A DNA stretch of 64,000 bases, taken from assembly GCF_025370935.1 (NCBI RefSeq), contig NC_133473.1:13976127-14040126 (forward strand). Reading direction: 5' to 3'. Each line of letters begins with the position of its first letter. The first letter of the stretch is position 1. Below the pieces are notes generated by a model. It was not told where the DNA came from. It made no database searches and saw only the letters and a program-made list of their open reading frames with translations. Of the stretch, positions 23,401 through 38,400 are shown piece by piece. The position numbers were made by a program, and so were the translations under genes. The DNA comes from Choristoneura fumiferana (taxonomy: Eukaryota > Arthropoda > Insecta > Lepidoptera > Tortricidae).

Positions 23401-26400
23401 ACAAACTAGGCAAGGATATAAACTTAAACCGACTACTGGTAAAAAATTTCAAACTCTACCAAAACTCAATCAAATCAAATCAAAACTGAGAAGAACAAAA
23501 CCTTGTAATTTTGAGGACTTTCGGAGCTCGTAACTTCTCAAATATTCGCTTAACACCTTCCCAGTCCGGGTGACCCTAATGTGTGTTTAAGGAGCTTTAT
23601 TTCAGGAGTCCGTGCTTCACCATGGGTTCACAACTTCAAACTGTCCCCAAAGAAAGTAGAAGCACGCTTACACGTGACTTTGACAAAATAAATCATTTCA
23701 TATGGGGACATTGAATGTGTTAAAAGAAATCTCTTACCGCATTTGATAGTACTATCTCCATGTCCTTGCACAGGCAGAATTAAGATGCGTCCATCGATGG
23801 CGTATTGTCCAGTGACGCTCATATTGGCTATGAATGTTAGCGAGAACTTCTCTTCGTCTATGTCCACTCTGAAACAATTACATAAAAGTTATCTCCTAAT
23901 ATTTTCACGAATAAAATTTTTAAATCACTCACTAGCCCATCTTTAACCTATCGGGGACCCTGGGCTCTTGAGGGGAATAGGGCCAAGATTTGTATCCCCC
24001 TCGCAATGTGTGAACTTGGGATAAACTATTAGGTACGTAAGGTACCTACTCGTCGCTGTCCCAATAGTTGGCATCTTTAATCTTATGTCATTAGCAATAG
24101 AGGTGACAGCAGAGTGACGTCTATTGGGAATTAGCATGTCGAGCACTCGTACGTTTACCTTACAGTCTGAACTCCGAAAGTATTTTTTTTACAGTCACGA
24201 GTCAAGAGCCCAGAATGCCAAGTTCGAAAAAGGGGCATGATCGTGATGAGTAGTTGTAGAAAAACTATATAGGTTGATTTTGAAGTGCAAGAGAAAATTA
24301 TCGCTGTCAGAGTTAAAGTTAAAATATCTTTATTAAATTTTGGCTAAAGGTACATAGGCGTTTCACCAGAGATGTGCGAGGATAGGTATGTTGCGAGAAT
24401 TGTGTTTCTCATGCATGAACCAATAGAAATTAACCTATCCTATCTCTATACTTGGTTTGGATAGGTGTTTAACTAAATGTAAACAAACTTCAGCTGTCAG
24501 ATTTGATACATTCAGGGATTTAAAACATTTTACTTATCTATCATTGTAATGCAAACTAGATTAGTGTATTTCAATACAGAAATGTAAATGTTTAGATAGT
24601 TTAATGGGTGAATTTCAATGTTTAAGACGCCAATTGACGTTGTTTTGTTTACATCTAAATGTAACTAATTAAATACCTATCGAAACCAAGTATTTATTTA
24701 TTTGTTTATTTATTGATATACAAACAGTGTTTACACAGGAAATAACATTAGATTTACAATGGTTCTTATACTATATGTAACACTAACAATAGGTATATAC
24801 AGCGCTCAACGTTTATGTGAATAGATTAAATAGTATTTTAGATTCATCATCCCAGCCTATATACGTCCCACTGCTGGGCACAGGCCTCCTCTCAGAACAA
24901 GAGGGCTTGGGCCATAGTTCCCACGCGAACCCAGTGCGGATTGGGAACTTCACACGCACCACGCATGATATTTTAAAACCTGAGCAAAATGGGTTCAGAA
25001 AGAAAAAATCAACAACATTAGCATGCTTCAAACTAAACAATAAAATAACGGAATGCATTGACAACAGTGTACCGATAGGAGTGCTATTTCTTGATATGTC
25101 CAAGGCCTTTGACACCGTATGTCACAGGAGCCTACTGGATAAACTAGATAAGCAGGGGATACGAGGACCTGCTTATAATTGGCTTAAGAGTTACCTACAC
25201 GAACGAAAACAATATACTCAAATAGATAAAATAGAAAATAACAGTCTCACTTCTTTTAAATCTAGATGCAAAATAAATTCATATGGCGTGCCTCAAGGCA
25301 GTATCCTGGGGCCATTATTGTTTATTGTCTATATTAATGATCTGACTGAATCAACTAGGCATGACTGTATCTTATTTGCAGATGATACAACAGTAGTAGT
25401 TAAGGGTACAGATCCAAATAAATTTCAATATGACTTAAATACAGCACTAAAGGATGTGATCAGTTGGTTGAACAATAATAATTTAAAAATAAACTTAAAT
25501 AAAACCAAATTCATGCAGTTCTTATCATACAAGGGTAAAACACAAAAACTAGTTATCAAACATAATGACATCGGTATTGAGGAAGTAAAAAGCGCGGTAT
25601 TTTTGGGTATAACTCTAGACTGTCATTGTAACTGGAAGGAACATGTTGAAGGAGTATGTAAAAAGATTGGTAAATTCGTATTTGCATTGTGGCGAATTAA
25701 ACAAACTGTATCGGAAAAAACAGCTCTAATGGCCTATCACGGCTACATTCAATCAGTTTTGAGATACGGCATACTTATGTGGGGAAACTCTGTTGATGCA
25801 GACCGGGCTTTTGTAGCACAAAAAAATGCGTCAGAACGATAGGCGGGATTGGGTATCGAGAAACATGTAAAACTCTATTTATTAAACTTAATTTACTTAC
25901 GGTACCCTGTCTCTACATATACGAGGCCGCTATATTGTAAAACTCAATACTGAGCTGTTCCTCTCGGCAGACAAGCCAACAAATAGACCCCATAGACGAT
26001 ACCAATTAGTACTACCTAAACATAGATTGGTTCTAAGGAAAAAAAGTGCATACTATATGTGTATTAAAATTTATAATAAAATTCCTGCTACATATAAAAC
26101 ATTATCCAATACCGAATTTAAGGCGAAACTGTACAAATTCTTATGTAATGCCTGCTTTTACAGCATTGATGAATTTTTTAGCTATAAGTTTTGATTTGAC
26201 ATTTAAATACATAAAATTTAGAAATTTATTGTAATGATGAGTATAATGATAAAAATATAATAATATTACAATTAAAATTAAGTTCTACCCAATTGTATTC
26301 CAAATATACTTGACATGTATGGTTGCTGTTAAATTTAAATGATGACGGCAATTCTATGCTATTTTGACACTTTAATCTACTGTTCTGTCTTCAATCTCTA

Positions 26401-29400
26401 ATTTTCACATGCCTGATGGCCGAACATATTACGGATCGCTAATAATACTGTACCTACCTTATGTATATGTACCATATGTTCTGTGAATAAAATATTCATT
26501 CATTCATTCATTCATTCATACCATTGAATTGCTTCGCAGGTTTGTGCAGGTTTCCTCACGATGTTTTCCTTCACCGCAAATGTAATTCCGCACATGAATT
26601 TCGAAAAACTCAGAGGTGCGAGCCGGGGTTTGAACCCACGACCCTCTGTTTGAGAGGCGATAGGTTAAACCACTAGGCCACCACGGCTCTTTAGATTACA
26701 TTTTAAGTATAGTCTAGTAGAAACAGCTCAGCTTATTTCAATTTCACAACTTGCAGCAATTTTTAAGCCAAATGCCGGAGTACTTATAGACATCGAAGGC
26801 GCACAAACGCGGTCGATAATAGTCTTGTGCCTACTTCCTTTTTGTTCCATAGAGCTGATACTACTATTCTTTTGCTCCGGTTCCTACATATTATATATGT
26901 TTAGGCGTTAACCGCATTAATTAGATAGGTACCTAATATGTTTAGGCGGCAGGTAACCAGAATTAATTGAATAATTCATGTGTTAACTAATTTAAATACC
27001 TACGTAGCCTTATCCGAGCTGGTTGGGGATTTAGTTTTTTTTGTTGGTTAAAACTATAAATAGGCATTGGCACGTGTAGTGTATCTAACATCACATCACA
27101 TATAATCACATGTTATTGTAGGAAATATCATTGGATAATTTGTTACCCTAATATATATATACCTACTAGGCAATGGTTAATAACAATAAATCATTTAGTT
27201 CAAGCCACGAGAGCACATAACATTTTGTTGCTTACTATACAAATACAATAAAAAACATACACTTAACGTCACGCCTGTGTTCCCAATGGGGTAGGCAGAG
27301 CACACGAAACGTTACCGCTTCGAAGCCACTTTTAGCAATTTTGGATTTTAAATTTGACTAAAACAAGACAAGTTTGACAAGAAAAAAAATCAACAATAAT
27401 AATGGATTTATGATCAAACTAGCCGTTACCCGCGACTCCGTTCGCATAGAATTCGGTTTTCACTATTCCGCGGGAACTTTGCAATTTTCCAGGACAAAGA
27501 CTATCCTATGTCCTTCCCCAGCCCAGGACGCAAGCTATCTGTATACCTATTAGTATAGCTATTTCATCTTAATCGGTTCAGCAGTTTAGACGTGATGAAG
27601 TAACAAAGAAACAAACAGACTTACAAACTTTCGCATTTATAATATTAGTGCGATTAAAACCTAAAAAAATAAAGAAAATAATTTGTCAATAAATAAGTAA
27701 TTGCATAAGTAATACAAAGATAGAACAGTCGTGTATATAAACGTTCGTTGTCAACATACGGGGATTCGAGCGGGACCTCTAGTTTCATAGCCAGGGTCAG
27801 TAAATCAATAGGCTGTCCGGCCCGGCCCGGTCTTTAAAAAAGTAAATAAGATTAGATGGAAAATTAAAAGAGCCGATACCTAAACAACACGGGTCGCTTA
27901 CGGGCAGTCCCTCATAGAATGGCATTAGCGGGAAAAAACCCGCGCGTTATAGGGCCCAAATACTATGAACACCTACCCTCACACCTAAAAAGCGAAAAGA
28001 ACGATGAAACGTTTAGCCGTCGACTAAAAGACCTTTTGTTGGAAAAAGCGTTTTATTCCGTAAATGAATTTATGAATCTGACATTTTAATTTTATTGTTT
28101 AAATTGTTATTATTATTTCTTGTTTTTATTTTATTGTTTTTACATTGACATTTAAATTGTTACTCAATTATTAATCTTTACATATCCTTGACATTTATTC
28201 TTTATATACATTTCAATGTGTTTTCAGTCTGACGATCCCTTGAGGAGAACCAGTCTAATTTAAATTGTTTACATTCACATGACATGCTTAGAATTTTATT
28301 TTTTATAATTATTACTAATCATATTACCTTTGACGATTTCAATACAAATTCTTATAACTGACATTTATGTAAATTATAATGTAATGATGTATTGAATGAA
28401 TAAATAAACTAAACTAAACTAAACTAAAACCTACCCTAAAACTAACCTAAACAAATAGTGCATTCCTAACTAATGACGCATTCCTAAATAAATAGCGCAC
28501 AATATTGTTAAAGGTTTAGCCCTCGAACTACGGAAGAACGTCATGTTCATGTCATGTTCATGGCTGAATTACCTCAAGTTTGTATGAAAAAGATTCACAC
28601 AAATATGCAAATTCTTCCACAGGGTCACATAAGTCAGATGTGGGGTCTACACGAGCTCCTCATTACTAGCCAATCATAATATTGCTAAACAATTATTTGC
28701 ACACAATGTGCGCATTTACCGGGCGCTTAACAATACGATCCGAGGCTGGTGCACCAGAGACGTTCGAGGAAAACCACGTTTTTTTCTGTTTCGTGTTGAA
28801 AACCTACCAATAATCCTAATATAATAATCTCCTTGCTCATCGCAGCTTTGGAAGAATAGCGAGTGAAGTTTTATATATAGAAGAAAAAAATATGGTACGC
28901 AACCTCGCAACTCTAATCTATATTTGACTTCGAAAAAAAAGTTTAACGGCCATGTTTCTTTCGACGCTGGTTACCACTATAAAGTGACTGTAAAAGAGCA
29001 CTTTGCGGCCTACTTAAAGAATAATAGTTTTGATTTGTATTTAATACACACTAAATATCCACAGCCTGGCTACATTATTCGCTACATTCGCTTATATTAG
29101 CTATATAGGTACGCGGGACAAGAGGAGATAAGAGGACAGAGACGGAGGAAATAAGCAAGCAAGATCCTGAAACAGTTAAATAGAAGGACCCTAACAAGTT
29201 TTGATACCTACAGGACCCACCTGGGGCAAGCTACGTGCATCCCACTACACATCTTCGCGTCTCTCCTCTTCCTAGCACATCTCTGTTGTATGCGTAGCCT
29301 TATAATTGATTGATTGAATGATTGATTGGTGGAACTGGTATTGGTTTGGTATCAGATCACCTCTCGTGTCATGAGTTAATTATCGATATCAGGATAAGTA

Positions 29401-32400
29401 CTATTATTGCGCAAAATTCCTCTAAGAAAAAAGACTCAGATTGCATGTCATCAGGTTATTTTGTTAATATTCTTGTTTCTTTAGGTACCGATATTTTAAA
29501 TACAAAGGTAACTCTGTTAGTCTGTTACCTCTTCACGCTCTAACTGTTGAAATAATTTAAATGAAATTTGGTATAGATTAGGTAAAGGAAGAGATATGTA
29601 AGTTTAGACCTTAAGTGCACTTTCGTTTTGCACGCACTGCAGTTAAACGTGTGCGGTTTGAGCGCACCGTTTCTTTCACAAGCGATATTCTGAAGAGGGA
29701 TGGCGCACTAAAAGCGTTAGTGTTTAATCATTATAAAATAAACATCTGCATTTTTTTTGATGATACAGGCAGGTAACCATTTTCTGTATGAACTTGCATA
29801 ATAATAATCCTTCTTACAATTATCCCGATTATTGCTTGCGAATGTAATGATAGAATGATACGGCACCTTTGACCGTTCATTATAAAGATGCGCCTAATAA
29901 TGATAAAGACCATGAATACAGGAATTATCGTACAATACTTAATTATCTACAATTTCTGCGCATTTATTTCAATATGTGATATTTATGTGTTCTCGAAAAA
30001 CAAGTTAGTTCCGCGCTTAGCGGCCCGGCCAAGGTTACGCGCGCCCAGCCCAGCAGGGCTACTACGAAATCCCAAAATCGAAGTTCGTCTCGTACCGTCC
30101 CTCTCACTCTCGTATTAAATAATATAAGCGGCAGCGGGACGGTAGGATATGAACTTCGATTTTCGAGTTTCGTAGTAGCCCAGCTGTACTACGAAGTGCA
30201 AAATTCGAACTTCTTATCTTGCCGTCCAGATGGCGCAAATGTTATTTAATACGAGTACGAGAGTGAGTGGTATCCCTCTCACTTTAGAAATTTGAAAATC
30301 AATACGATACGATAGTACGATACGTAGAAGCCCCGCTGTTCATTACGTGTGTTGCCAGGTTACAAATGCGGCGAGCGTGTCGGCTGAGCAATGCATTGAG
30401 AAAATTTATAAAAAAATATAGTTGAATCCCGAAAGAACAAAAAAATAAATCTCTGTAGCTTAAAAGATTTCGTAATAATAAACAAAAATCACTTAAAAAT
30501 ATATTATTATGTTATAAAACTAAAAAGATAAATTTTAATCTCGTCAACTTTCATCGCGTAAAACGGAACTCTATTTCAATAGAGTTTGACTTTGCTTATC
30601 GGCCGAATCGACCCAATCTTGTCAAATCGTTTGACTCGCATCATCTGTCAATAGTACGAGAGCGAAGGTCCTTAAATGCGTCTTTGTATCGAGTGTTTCG
30701 TATTGTTTGATGTTTTGAACTGTTACTTTGTTATTCAATTTTGTTATTACGGTTTTTGTTAATTTTTTTACCGTTACCTATTAGTTTTGATAAAGTGCCA
30801 AAGAAGATCGCATGGTTTGTGAGATCCCGATAGACAAGCAAAAACACTTGCTACGCGGGTGAAGCCGCAGGCAAAAATCTAGTTAAAAATATAAACTATC
30901 ACTAATAAAATCGATTACACACCCTTAGCATATTTAATCGAGAATCGCAATAAATCGATTTGAGTTTACATTGTCACAACCCTTTAATTGCTTAATGACA
31001 TGTGTACCGTACCCATTTTATCCGAAAAGTACTATAGTCCCTTGTTGAACAATCTACTATTATAAGCTTCGCTCGCGAAAACCTTTAAATCTGACAGTTG
31101 AATTGAAATGCCCAGATTCAATTATGTAATGAGGGCTATCGTTTTTTGTCTCACTAGATGGCGCACTGTTTCGTGAGGTTTTTAAGTATGGCTTTTAAAG
31201 TCTGTTATTACGGGCGTAAAAACAAAGTTTATATTAAAATCATATTTAATACACCTTAAAACCGTACCATAAAATTATCGAGCATGCCACAGTGTTGCAT
31301 AGTCCCCGTTTTGTTCGGAAAAAAGGGAGGACAAAGGTTTCCGAAAGACAAAACTGTCTCAAAACACGGACATTCATTGCCCCGGAACGCATATTTGCCA
31401 TAACTAATTTCAGATATTGCAAAATATTCACAAAATTATTCTAATTATAAATAAACCCGCGTACGCGTAGCTCACCCAAAAACTATGAGATTTGACATTT
31501 CGGAGACCTCACGCTACACTAGCGCCTCTAGTGGCGAATTCATACGCGATAGCCCTCATTGGATTGGGAATATTTCAATGGGTATTTAAAAAAAATACAA
31601 AAAAACACATCGCACTAAATACTGTCAAGTGTAAAAATATGAACTTATTCAAAGTTTCAAAAATAAATACAACCGACTCATATTCCGACGCAATAAGACC
31701 GCAGTAACATATTTTTGAGTGGTTCAAATATATACTTATTTTTGCACTTGACTGTACCTAACTACCTACTAGAAATATCCACGAGGAAGTCGATTTCCAA
31801 TGGGAAAATGTTGAATATAAAAATAGCTCAATCACAATGGTTATCGATTGCAGAGAAAAGATGAATCATTCAAAGGGAAACAAATCTGTAACACGGCTAA
31901 CCATGGCCTTATCTCGCCTTACCTTGTTCAGTCTACATAAGTAACCTAACCAACAGTTAGTTGGAAAACCCCGATTTTGTCACTTCAAAGTTCAATATCT
32001 CAAAAACGGCTGAATATCTCAGAACCATCGCTAGTAAACCGGCTTTCAAATAAAAAAAACCGCATTCAAATCGGTGCACCCGTTTAAGAGCTACGGTGCC
32101 ACAGACACAGACAGACACACAGACAAACTTATAACACCCCTCTTTTTGCGTCGGGGGTTAAAAACAGGCGTGAGCGAGAGGGAACAATTGTTTTACTCGT
32201 CTCGCGGTTGCGACACTGGTTACCATATTTGTCACAAGTCACAATGTAATGTAATGTGTGCTAATGAATTATTCTAAGCCCATCTTTCCCTTGTGGTTTT
32301 TTCGACCATAAGTTACCATAACACGTGCAATGCAACTACGTACTTAAATAGTATGCATAATCAATAAAATTATAATTCAACCTTACAACGACCAGTATTT

Positions 32401-35400
32401 GTAAAGATATCAATGAAATTATATATCTAAACCATGTGCTTGCACTGTTGTGTTTCGGCGTGGAGAGTAAGACAGCCGGTGAAATTACTGGCACTTGAGG
32501 TATCCCATCTTAGACCTCTAGGTCGGCACCGCATCTGCAATACCCCTGGTGTTGCAGATGTTTATGGGCGGTAGTGATCTCTTACCATCAGGAGACCCAC
32601 TTGCTCATTTTCCATCCGGTCGAATAAAAAAAAATGTTATTTTTGATTTCCGTGTACTGGGGGCAATCCTCAGGTAAAATGAAAATAATTTCTCTTAAGA
32701 CACTAGTGCCCCAACTCTTACTGTTTAAAAGATAATAAAGAGTTAAAATAATTAATTGTGTAAGCACTAGCATAAAACCGTAAACAGTTTTTTGAGTAAC
32801 CTAAACTTCTAATCATTGATCCAAGAACCTAAATGCCATAATATCGGATTATTTCAATTATTTTTTTGGAAATAAAGCTCTATTGTTAAGTTACTATCGT
32901 TACTATCAATGTAAAATATCATGTTATATTGTAACTAATAAAAATATTATGATTTCTATAGGTACTAAGACCGTTTCAGATTCAGGTTTTTTTATTTGAA
33001 AGCAGGTTTTCTAGCGATGGTTCATGGACATGTTTTATCAAAATCGGTTCAGCCGTTTTTTGAGATATTGAATTTTGAAGTGACAATGTCGGGGGTTTTC
33101 CAACTTTTTGTTGGTTAGGTTAGGTTAGGTTATGTAAATTAAAAAATATTTCAGCCTAAGTAACTTCCTACCTTTGACATTTAATTTGTCCATTCATTAT
33201 TTTTTACTTATTTTGTTAGTTTAATGGCTAATTTTGACAAAATCATGCGTCTTCGTGGATGGCACTAGGTATAGTCGTCTACCTCACCTACGTACCTACC
33301 TAGAAAAATATTTTCAAGGGTTTTGTAGTCGGTTTCAATTTTTTTATTTTTTTGGTGTCGGTTTTACTTTTTTGTTAAAAATTTTCTTTATTTCTCACTT
33401 TTTAGTGATTTGTAGCCAATGTACATCTCACAACGATTCCATTAAGCCCAATAAACCGGCCAAGAGTGTGTCGGACACGCCCAAAATAGGGTTCCGTAGC
33501 CATTACGAAAAAATTAAGTAATATTTTTCTAAGGATTTCGTATTTTATAAGGAATCTTCCAAGTTTAGGTATATTTTATAAACTGCTAATAATTCTCAAG
33601 CAAACTTAGCCGTTATAGTTTTCCTTGTAAGTTTGATATACTTACTACCATTGTGAATTTTTTCAAATTTTTCCACCCACCGGTTTAAATTTTAGAGGGG
33701 GTGAGGACGCCCTATTTTAATGAAAATTTGCACTTTAAACTTGAATATTTCGCAAACAAATCACTGAATCGAAAAATCGTCTTAGCAAACCCCTAATGAT
33801 TTTTTTATTGTAACATTTTGTCGGCATAGTTTACATATATATCCGTGCAAAATTACAGCTTTCTAGCATTGATAGTCCCTGAGCAAAGCCGCGGACGGAC
33901 AGACAGACAGACAAGACATGGCGAAACTATAAGGGTTCCGTTTTTGCCATTTTGGCTACGGAACCCTAAAAAATGGTTTCTGACTTTCATGCAAGCTTTA
34001 AAGCACCAGTTAGGCTATTTGGGCCCAATTGCATAACAAACTACTTACAAGTAATTGTAATAATGCTTAAATTAAAAAAAAACTATCCTGGGCTTGCTTT
34101 TAATATTATAGGTAGCTGTAGGTACTTAGCGTTTTTGTACTATGGAAATTCAGTAAGTAATACAATACTATTAGCTTGTACTATTATGCAATTGGGCTCT
34201 GAGGGCCTACTCCGAAGTTCGAAAATCGAAGTTCGTATCGTAGCGTACCGTCCCTCTCGCCCTCGTATTAAATACGAGTACTTAGTATACCTAAGTGTCA
34301 GAGGGACCGCACGACACGAACTTCGATTTTTCGAATTTCGTAGTGACCCTGCTGGTTGTCACTTACTTAAGATCCTGTACGTCAACGTCGGCGATGCCGT
34401 GAAGTTTAGCTTCTTTTAACGACAACTTCAGCCCGTTCCCGTCTATGACGATGTCGTCCAGGTTTACGGGATCCAGAGACGGGACATTCAGCTCAGGAAT
34501 ACCTTTCGTGAAGTACGGGAGACTTGTGATCATCTGTTCTTTGACGCAATTCGCGAAGCCATCGCCGAGTGTGCACGGTTTAATGTATGACGCTGAAAAT
34601 AAAATAAACGTTAATAAAATGTAGTACATACCCTACCTACCTAGTCTACCTACATAAATAGATATATACTTATACAGATTCGTAAGAAAAATTAAATTAA
34701 ACAATCCCTACATACCTAGGTACCAAATTTCATCGAAATCGTTGGAGCCGTTTCCGAGATTCTGATTATATATATAAATCGAAGTGAAAAGCAGAGTGTA
34801 AAACTCGAGCATTAAACCCATTTTCCCCTCGACTTGTCTATCCACCCACGCCATACCGGCTCGGGTGGCTATATGAAATTCTGGGGTAAAATGGCTCGTT
34901 TTATGCTCTTGTTGTACAATCTACTATTTGATTAAACCCTGGGAACACCTATCTTTTTGTGATATAAGGTATCTGATCTAATATGACATAGGTATGCAAA
35001 ATTTCATGGAAATCGGTTCAGTATGTAGTCCCGGTGTGAAAGCGGAACGTACAAATACACACTTCCTTGACATTAACTTGACAGTTCCTCATAAGGAGAT
35101 GTTACTTCTTCTCCGTTTGTTTTGTGTGTATGTATGTGTATATCGGGTGGGCCTGTAATACGAGCAAAAAATTAAAACATGATCGTCCTCGTCAAACTGA
35201 ACAACATGAGTTCAGCGACTTTTAAAAATAATGGAGCCTTTGAAGTTTCCTTTTTTCATACAAATTAAATACTTACTGCTATCAATGTACGCCATCCTAG
35301 AACCCAACTGACGTCGCTTGTCACGCTACAAACATCAAGCATTTTGCTTTACATTGCTTGTTCGAATAAACTTAACTAAGTGTAATAAAATTAAAAAAAA

Positions 35401-38400
35401 AAACTAATTATTTTTAAAAGTCGCTGAACTAATGTTGTTCAGTTTGAGGAGTATGATCTAGGCATGTTTTAATTATTTGCTCATATTACAGGCCACACCC
35501 GGTATGTTATGGACCAAGTGATTAATAGGGGCATTAATGGGCATTACGAATAATGACAAGCTGTACCGAGCTAAGTGATAATTATTATCTAAACTTCATT
35601 ATTTATCACATGTCTGGTTATTATGATTGCTACATGAGCAATAGGAAATTTGATTAAGTAAGTACAACTACAAACTAAGTACACTAAAGTAAGTAGGTAC
35701 AACTAAGTAGGTACACTGAAGTCTGATTAATTTAACCGGAATGTTATGTGCGACGAAAAGCACAGCGAGGAGGAGCGTGTTAGGTTCAACTATGGCCAGA
35801 ACAAGCACTAGCCGAGCGAGCGAAGCGAGCGTGCCGCGGCAGTGGCCGGCGAATGCCAGAATTCAATTCAACATAATAAAGCTTACGAGACTGAAATGGT
35901 CAATCGAGTGCCGCAGGCCTCTAGGTTGGCAACGCATCTGCAATCCCCCTTGTGTTGCAGGTGTCTATGGGCGGTGGTAATCTCTTACCATCAGGTGACC
36001 CACTTGCTTGTTTGCCATCCAGTCGAATAAAAAAAATGTAATGCAATCTACAAGATTTTCCTTGCAGGTCGAAACTGGGCTTTAGACGGTAATTATTCTC
36101 GTGTAGCAGATTTTACTTAAGTATAACTACCTATAGTAAATCGATTATAAACAACGATAGCTGGCATGATGGCTCAAGTAATTGACATGAAGCTATGAAT
36201 TACTCACTTAGCAGTGTTGTAAGTTATTACCTATTCTTAAAACCTTTGTTTATGAACACCTAGTACTATTTAAGTTTGATCGACGGTAAAAATCATTAAA
36301 ATACTAACAATATTCCGAGAAAAATATAATACCTCTTCGAGTAGTACAGTACCTCTTACAACACCGAGATGAAAATATTGCCTAAAAGATCTGCCTAAAC
36401 TTGTTTCGAATTTCGTGGTGTCATTTACCTCATTTAAGTAATTGGTTTTGCAGGGAGATGCCTTCACAACGCCTTTGGGATGTCATGGTATAACAGGCTA
36501 AATTACCTATATATACTTACTTGCACATGACTCTATGCAAAAGAAAACTGGAAAGCATTGATAAACACTAATAAAAGATGCTGATAAACAGCCTTTCAAA
36601 TCTAAGTGGATGATTTTTGTGATTTAGTGAAATAAACAGTTTTTTTATTACTTGAGAATTAATTATTAACAAAGACCATATGTGAACCAGGCAAGGGAGC
36701 AGGTCTGTTCTGGAGCGGTGGACTATTCAGGACCCGGCGCGGCAAAGCTGAATGTGGCTCCCCCAGCCTTAGCAGTTTATGTACTCGTACCTAAGTACTA
36801 AGCATATTTTTAGTTGTTGACTTGATCAGAAGAACCTGTACCCTTAGTGTAAGTTTTCGATTACAAAATACGTCTCGATCGCGTTCGCGTTAAAATCTCA
36901 ATTTATATGGAAACACGAACAGCGCCTCTAGCGGAACTATTTAGCGGAATCATTTATATAATGCGTTACCTATATTGTCCAGCATTAACTGAGCTTGGAA
37001 CTCGTCACCATCTTCATTATCATCTCAGCCTATCTACGTGGCTTGGATTTTTGTGTGAAGATATCAGTATTATACCTACGTACCGGAACTTCAGTTTGTA
37101 GCTGAAAAAAAAAATTATCTCTAGGAACACTACTTAATACCCTTGATAGTAGTTTTCATCACCGGGGAAAATTGAACAGCAGGAAATAACGGAAAAAGTG
37201 TAAGAAATGAGTGAGCTAAAGCGAAATTCTATCGGTTCTTGAAAACGGCGTGCTGTTGATGCGTCTACAGGATGTTTCAAGATTTTCAGAAATTTATTAG
37301 TAATAGGAATATCTTTCTACAACGTGTCGTCTACTACTTATTATCAGTAGCGATTGGGTACCTTTTTTAGAGATCCGATTAAAAAAATAAACCTTATAGA
37401 CGGAGAGCGGACTGCAAAATTTCGTACTTACCTACTTGATACCGCGATGAAATGCACAATGGTTTCCCATAAAACTGATGCTGAGTCCGAATTTAATAGT
37501 CTGCCGCGGCGGAACTTGCCGAAAGTACCAAAAAAATAGTCACTTCCGGTGCGAAAAAATGACTATATTGAGCGGGAGCGGAGTAGAGGTTGCTCACATA
37601 AGTATGTTGCAGTATATTTACCGCTAGTATAATTACAAGTTTGAGGTTTGTTACGACCTCGCAATTTCATATCGTTTGGTCAAGTGCGGTCAAGTACGGC
37701 TTCAGAGATAGAGCCCTGTGACAGACGGACAGACAGACAGACAAACAGCGGAGTCTCAGTAATAGGGTCCCGTTGGCACCCTTTGGGTACGGAACCCTAA
37801 AAATGAAACAGCCATAATATGTCAACTTTGATATGTTTTGTATAGGTAATAAAAAAAACATTTGGTCCTATCAGTAAATTTGACGAAGTTACGTTAAATA
37901 ATAAAAATGCAAGTTAAATGACAAAAAATCGGTACATTCATTTATAATTGAATGTTTTTGTACCTAGATATTGGCTTGGCATAGCATTCAGCATTGGGGT
38001 ATGAGGGGCACACTAATTTGTTTCTTTTCTTTTCATAGCAATAGACGACTTCGTCTAACAATTCGGCTTCGATGATCCACCAACAAAAATATTTCAAAGA
38101 GAGAGAGAGTGTAGTTTTGGGTATTTTGACGTTGTCTAGTATTAATACGGTACGACGCACAAGTAAGGTACGACGGCCGCCCGCGTGGGCCGCATGGCCT
38201 GCCGAACTTCCTCAGCGCATCATATAGGTGGCGTCACTGATAGTGTAAGTATATAAAAGGTGGCGTGCATTACTTGAAAAGTTACGACCCGCTAGCGGAC
38301 CGTATGGCGGTGTGAGTGTTAAATGTGGTTTAATACACTACACATAATAATATCATGGGACACTTGACACCAATTAACCTAGTCCCAAAATAAGCAAAGC

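Noticed and set aside
24817..24960. N-terminal part of the long open frame as a genuine protein start
   Set aside because: It is SINE and flanking sequence read through into the LINE.
26625..26692. A tRNA gene on the minus strand
   Set aside because: Same reason: tRNA-derived SINE head, continued by SINE body and interrupted by a LINE.
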